Positions 62,516-64,000 of a stretch of 64,000 nt of DNA are shown here, piece after piece. Both the position numbers and the translations under genes were made by a program. The DNA lies in assembly GCA_020446815.1 (NCBI GenBank), contig JAGRDY010000012.1, positions 62,001 to 126,000 of the forward strand, read 5' to 3'. The stretch comes from Paracoccaceae bacterium (GTDB taxonomy: Bacteria; Pseudomonadota; Alphaproteobacteria; Rhodobacterales; Rhodobacteraceae). The stretch's first letter is position 1; every line of letters begins with the position of its first letter. Below the pieces are notes generated by a model. The model was not told where the DNA came from. It made no database searches and saw only the letters and a program-made list of their open reading frames with translations.

Positions 62516-64000
62516 ATGGCCGACGACGCCCTTGTCATCTTCACCCCTTCGGGCAAACGCGGGCGGTTTGCCCTGGGCACGCCGGTCCTGACGGCGGCAC
62601 GAAAGCTTGGCGTCGATCTCGATTCGGTCTGCGGCGGCCGCGGCATCTGTTCCAAGTGCCAGATCACGCCCGGCTACGGCGAATTTCCCAAACACGGGGT
62701 GACCGTATCGCACGAAGCGCTGAGCGAATGGAATGCGGTCGAGGCACGTTACAAGCGCATTCGCGGCCTGATCGACGGGCGCAGGCTTGGCTGTCAGGCG
62801 AAAATCCAGGGCGATGTGGTCATAGACGTGCCGCCCGAAAGCCAGGTACACCGTCAGGTCATCCGCAAATCGGCCACGGCGCGCAAGATCCTCATGGATC
62901 CCGCCACCCGGCTTTACTACATCGAAGTCGCCGAACCCGACATGGATGAGCCGACAGGCGATTTTCAGCGGGTTGTCGCGGCATTGCGCGAACAATGGCA
63001 GATCGCCGATGCAACCATCGATATCGGCCTGCTGCGCCGGTTGCAGCCGGTACTGCGCAAGGGAGAATGGAAGATCACCGTCGCGATCCACCGCGACCAC
63101 CACGGCACCACACGGGTCATCGACCTGTGGCCGGGCTTTTTCGAGGGTCAGCTCTACGGGCTGGCGATCGACCTTGGCTCGACCACCATCGCGGCGCATC
63201 TGTGCAACCTTACGGATGGGTCTGTCGTCGTCTCATCGGGGCTGATGAACCCACAGATCCGCTTTGGCGAAGACCTGATGAGCCGGGTGAGCTATGTGAT
63301 GATGAACGAAGGCGGCGATGTCGAGATGACCAGCGCCATCCGCACGGCGCTGAACGGCGTGGCCCAGGCCGTTGCGATAGAAGCGGAGGTGGATCCCAAG
63401 CTGATCGTCGAGACGGTCTTCGTATGCAACCCGATCATGCATCATCTGTTGCTGGGCATCGACCCGGTCGAGCTCGGGCAGGCGCCCTTCGCGCTGGCGA
63501 CCTCCGACAGCCTGTCGCTGGGGGCCGCCGATCTGGAACTGACCTCGATCAATCCCAACGCGCAAATCTACATCCTGCCCTGCATCGCCGGTCATGTCGG
63601 GGCCGATTGCGCCGCTGTCGCCCTTTCCGAGCAACCCGACAAATCCGAAGACATGGTGCTGATCGTCGATGTCGGAACCAATGCCGAATTGCTGCTCGGC
63701 AACAAGGATCGCGTGATGGCTTGCTCCTCGCCTACCGGCCCGGCGTTCGAGGGGGCACAGATCTCGGCCGGCCAGCGCGCCGCCCCCGGCGCCATCGAGC
63801 GGGTCGAAATAGATCCCGTCACGAAGGAACCGCGTTTTCGGGTCATCGGGTCCGATCTCTGGTCGGACGATCCGGCCTTTGCCGCCGCCACGGCGCAGAC
63901 GGGCGTGACCGGCATTTGCGGGTCGGGGATCATCGAAGTCATCGCCGAGATGCGCATGGCCGGGCTGGTGGATGCCAGCGGACTGATCGGATCGGCCGCC
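62516..64000 (+). CDS. 2Fe-2S/ASKHA corrinoid-activase-like protein, 5' part
   Basis: The open frame from the ATG at 62516 runs 495 codons to the window edge. An N-terminal 2Fe-2S ferredoxin domain (about 1-95) carries Cys in VCGGRGICSKCQ, with a fourth in LGCQAKI. An ASKHA ATPase domain of the DUF4445 type follows from about 215 (LAIDLGSTTIAAHLCN, then IVDVGTNAELLLG and GICGSGIIE). Such proteins (RamA type) reductively reactivate the cobalt in corrinoid methyltransferases. The partner methyltransferase and corrinoid protein would lie beyond the edge. The C-terminus is missing here because of the window. Confidence 0.88.
   Translation, partial: MADDALVIFTPSGKRGRFALGTPVLTAARKLGVDLDSVCGGRGICSKCQITPGYGEFPKHGVTVSHEALSEWNAVEARYKRIRGLIDGRRLGCQAKIQGDVVIDVPPESQVHRQVIRKSATARKILMDPATRLYYIEVAEPDMDEPTGDFQRVVAALREQWQIADATIDIGLLRRLQPVLRKGEWKITVAIHRDHHGTTRVIDLWPGFFEGQLYGLAIDLGSTTIAAHLCNLTDGSVVVSSGLMNPQIRFGEDLMSRVSYVMMNEGGDVEMTSAIRTALNGVAQAVAIEAEVDPKLIVETVFVCNPIMHHLLLGIDPVELGQAPFALATSDSLSLGAADLELTSINPNAQIYILPCIAGHVGADCAAVALSEQPDKSEDMVLIVDVGTNAELLLGNKDRVMACSSPTGPAFEGAQISAGQRAAPGAIERVEIDPVTKEPRFRVIGSDLWSDDPAFAAATAQTGVTGICGSGIIEVIAEMRMAGLVDASGLIGSAA

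Noticed and set aside
1-64000. CRISPR arrays, IS elements, prophage or tRNA genes
   Set aside because: None was recognised. The tandem repeats found have units of 14-26 bp with no spacers, no transposase or phage gene is present, and no tRNA-like cloverleaf was noticed in the gaps, though a tRNAscan would be more decisive.

Overview
The window is a stretch of GC-rich alphaproteobacterial chromosome, most likely from a marine-type Rhodobacteraceae (Roseobacter group or relative). This rests on gene order and family types that I recognise; no database search was run. Pointers are aroK-aroB divergent from the xerD operon, the frr-uppS-cdsA-dxr-rseP-bamA-ompH run, an lpxD-ACP-ketosynthase trio beside an L,D-transpeptidase and a DUF882 protein, an IalB-family protein, a MiaA with NADALQVW in place of the usual NADSMQVY, and a corrinoid-activase-like ASKHA protein. 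I found no tRNA, rRNA, insertion sequence, prophage, integrase other than XerD, or CRISPR array. It reads as core genome with a few accessory metabolic cassettes.

Layout. 1-6332: end of an unknown gene, lytic transglycosylase, ssb, aroB/aroK (minus), then a small membrane protein, a 549-aa exported protein and xerD (plus). 6519-10466: CNNM/CorC-type membrane protein, a HerA-like ATPase, a 442-base gap with two strong terminators and two candidate small RNAs, and an IalB protein. 10509-15666: ketosynthase, acyl carrier protein and LpxD in overlapping frames, L,D-transpeptidase, and a divergent Tat-exported DUF882 protein. 15863-24867: the minus-strand envelope block ompH, bamA, a small membrane protein, rseP, dxr, cdsA, uppS, frr, pyrH. 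24904-26988: miaA and an AraC-type regulator.

27170-33251 is a four-gene oligopeptide-type ABC importer with a Tat-type binding protein and a fused double ATPase. 33232-37297 holds a FemAB/GNAT-like protein, glucokinase, two small membrane proteins, and a TerB-like gene overlapping a signal-less PhnD-like gene. 37551-41013 is a glutamine synthetase-like / class I amidotransferase / glutamine synthetase-like cassette that resembles gamma-glutamyl-amine metabolism. 41284-49211 (minus) holds lpd, a DUF924 protein, an MFS transporter, queA and a large AsmA/YhdP-like protein. 49323-54323 (mostly plus) holds a PrxQ/BCP peroxiredoxin, an M23 peptidase overlapping a bactofilin, a DUF2189 membrane protein (minus) and a cysteine synthase. 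54327-60697 (minus) holds prfB, a class A PBP, an AMIN-amidase and an aminotransferase. 60881-64000 (plus) holds a DsbA-like oxidoreductase, a GNAT enzyme and the 5' part of a 2Fe-2S/ASKHA protein cut by the window edge.

Taken together, much of the window serves the cell envelope: peptidoglycan synthesis and remodelling (PBP1A, amidase, L,D-transpeptidase, lytic transglycosylase, M23 plus bactofilin), undecaprenyl and phospholipid precursors (uppS, cdsA, dxr), outer-membrane assembly (bamA, ompH, YhdP-like) and lipid A acylation (lpxD with its own ACP and ketosynthase). The least explained pieces are the two putative small RNAs near 9.4-9.7 kb, the LpxD-linked ACP/ketosynthase pair, the TerB/PhnD-like pair, the paired TGATCAAATTG motifs before the glutamine synthetase cassette, several unannotated small membrane proteins, and repeated short tandem duplications in intergenic DNA.
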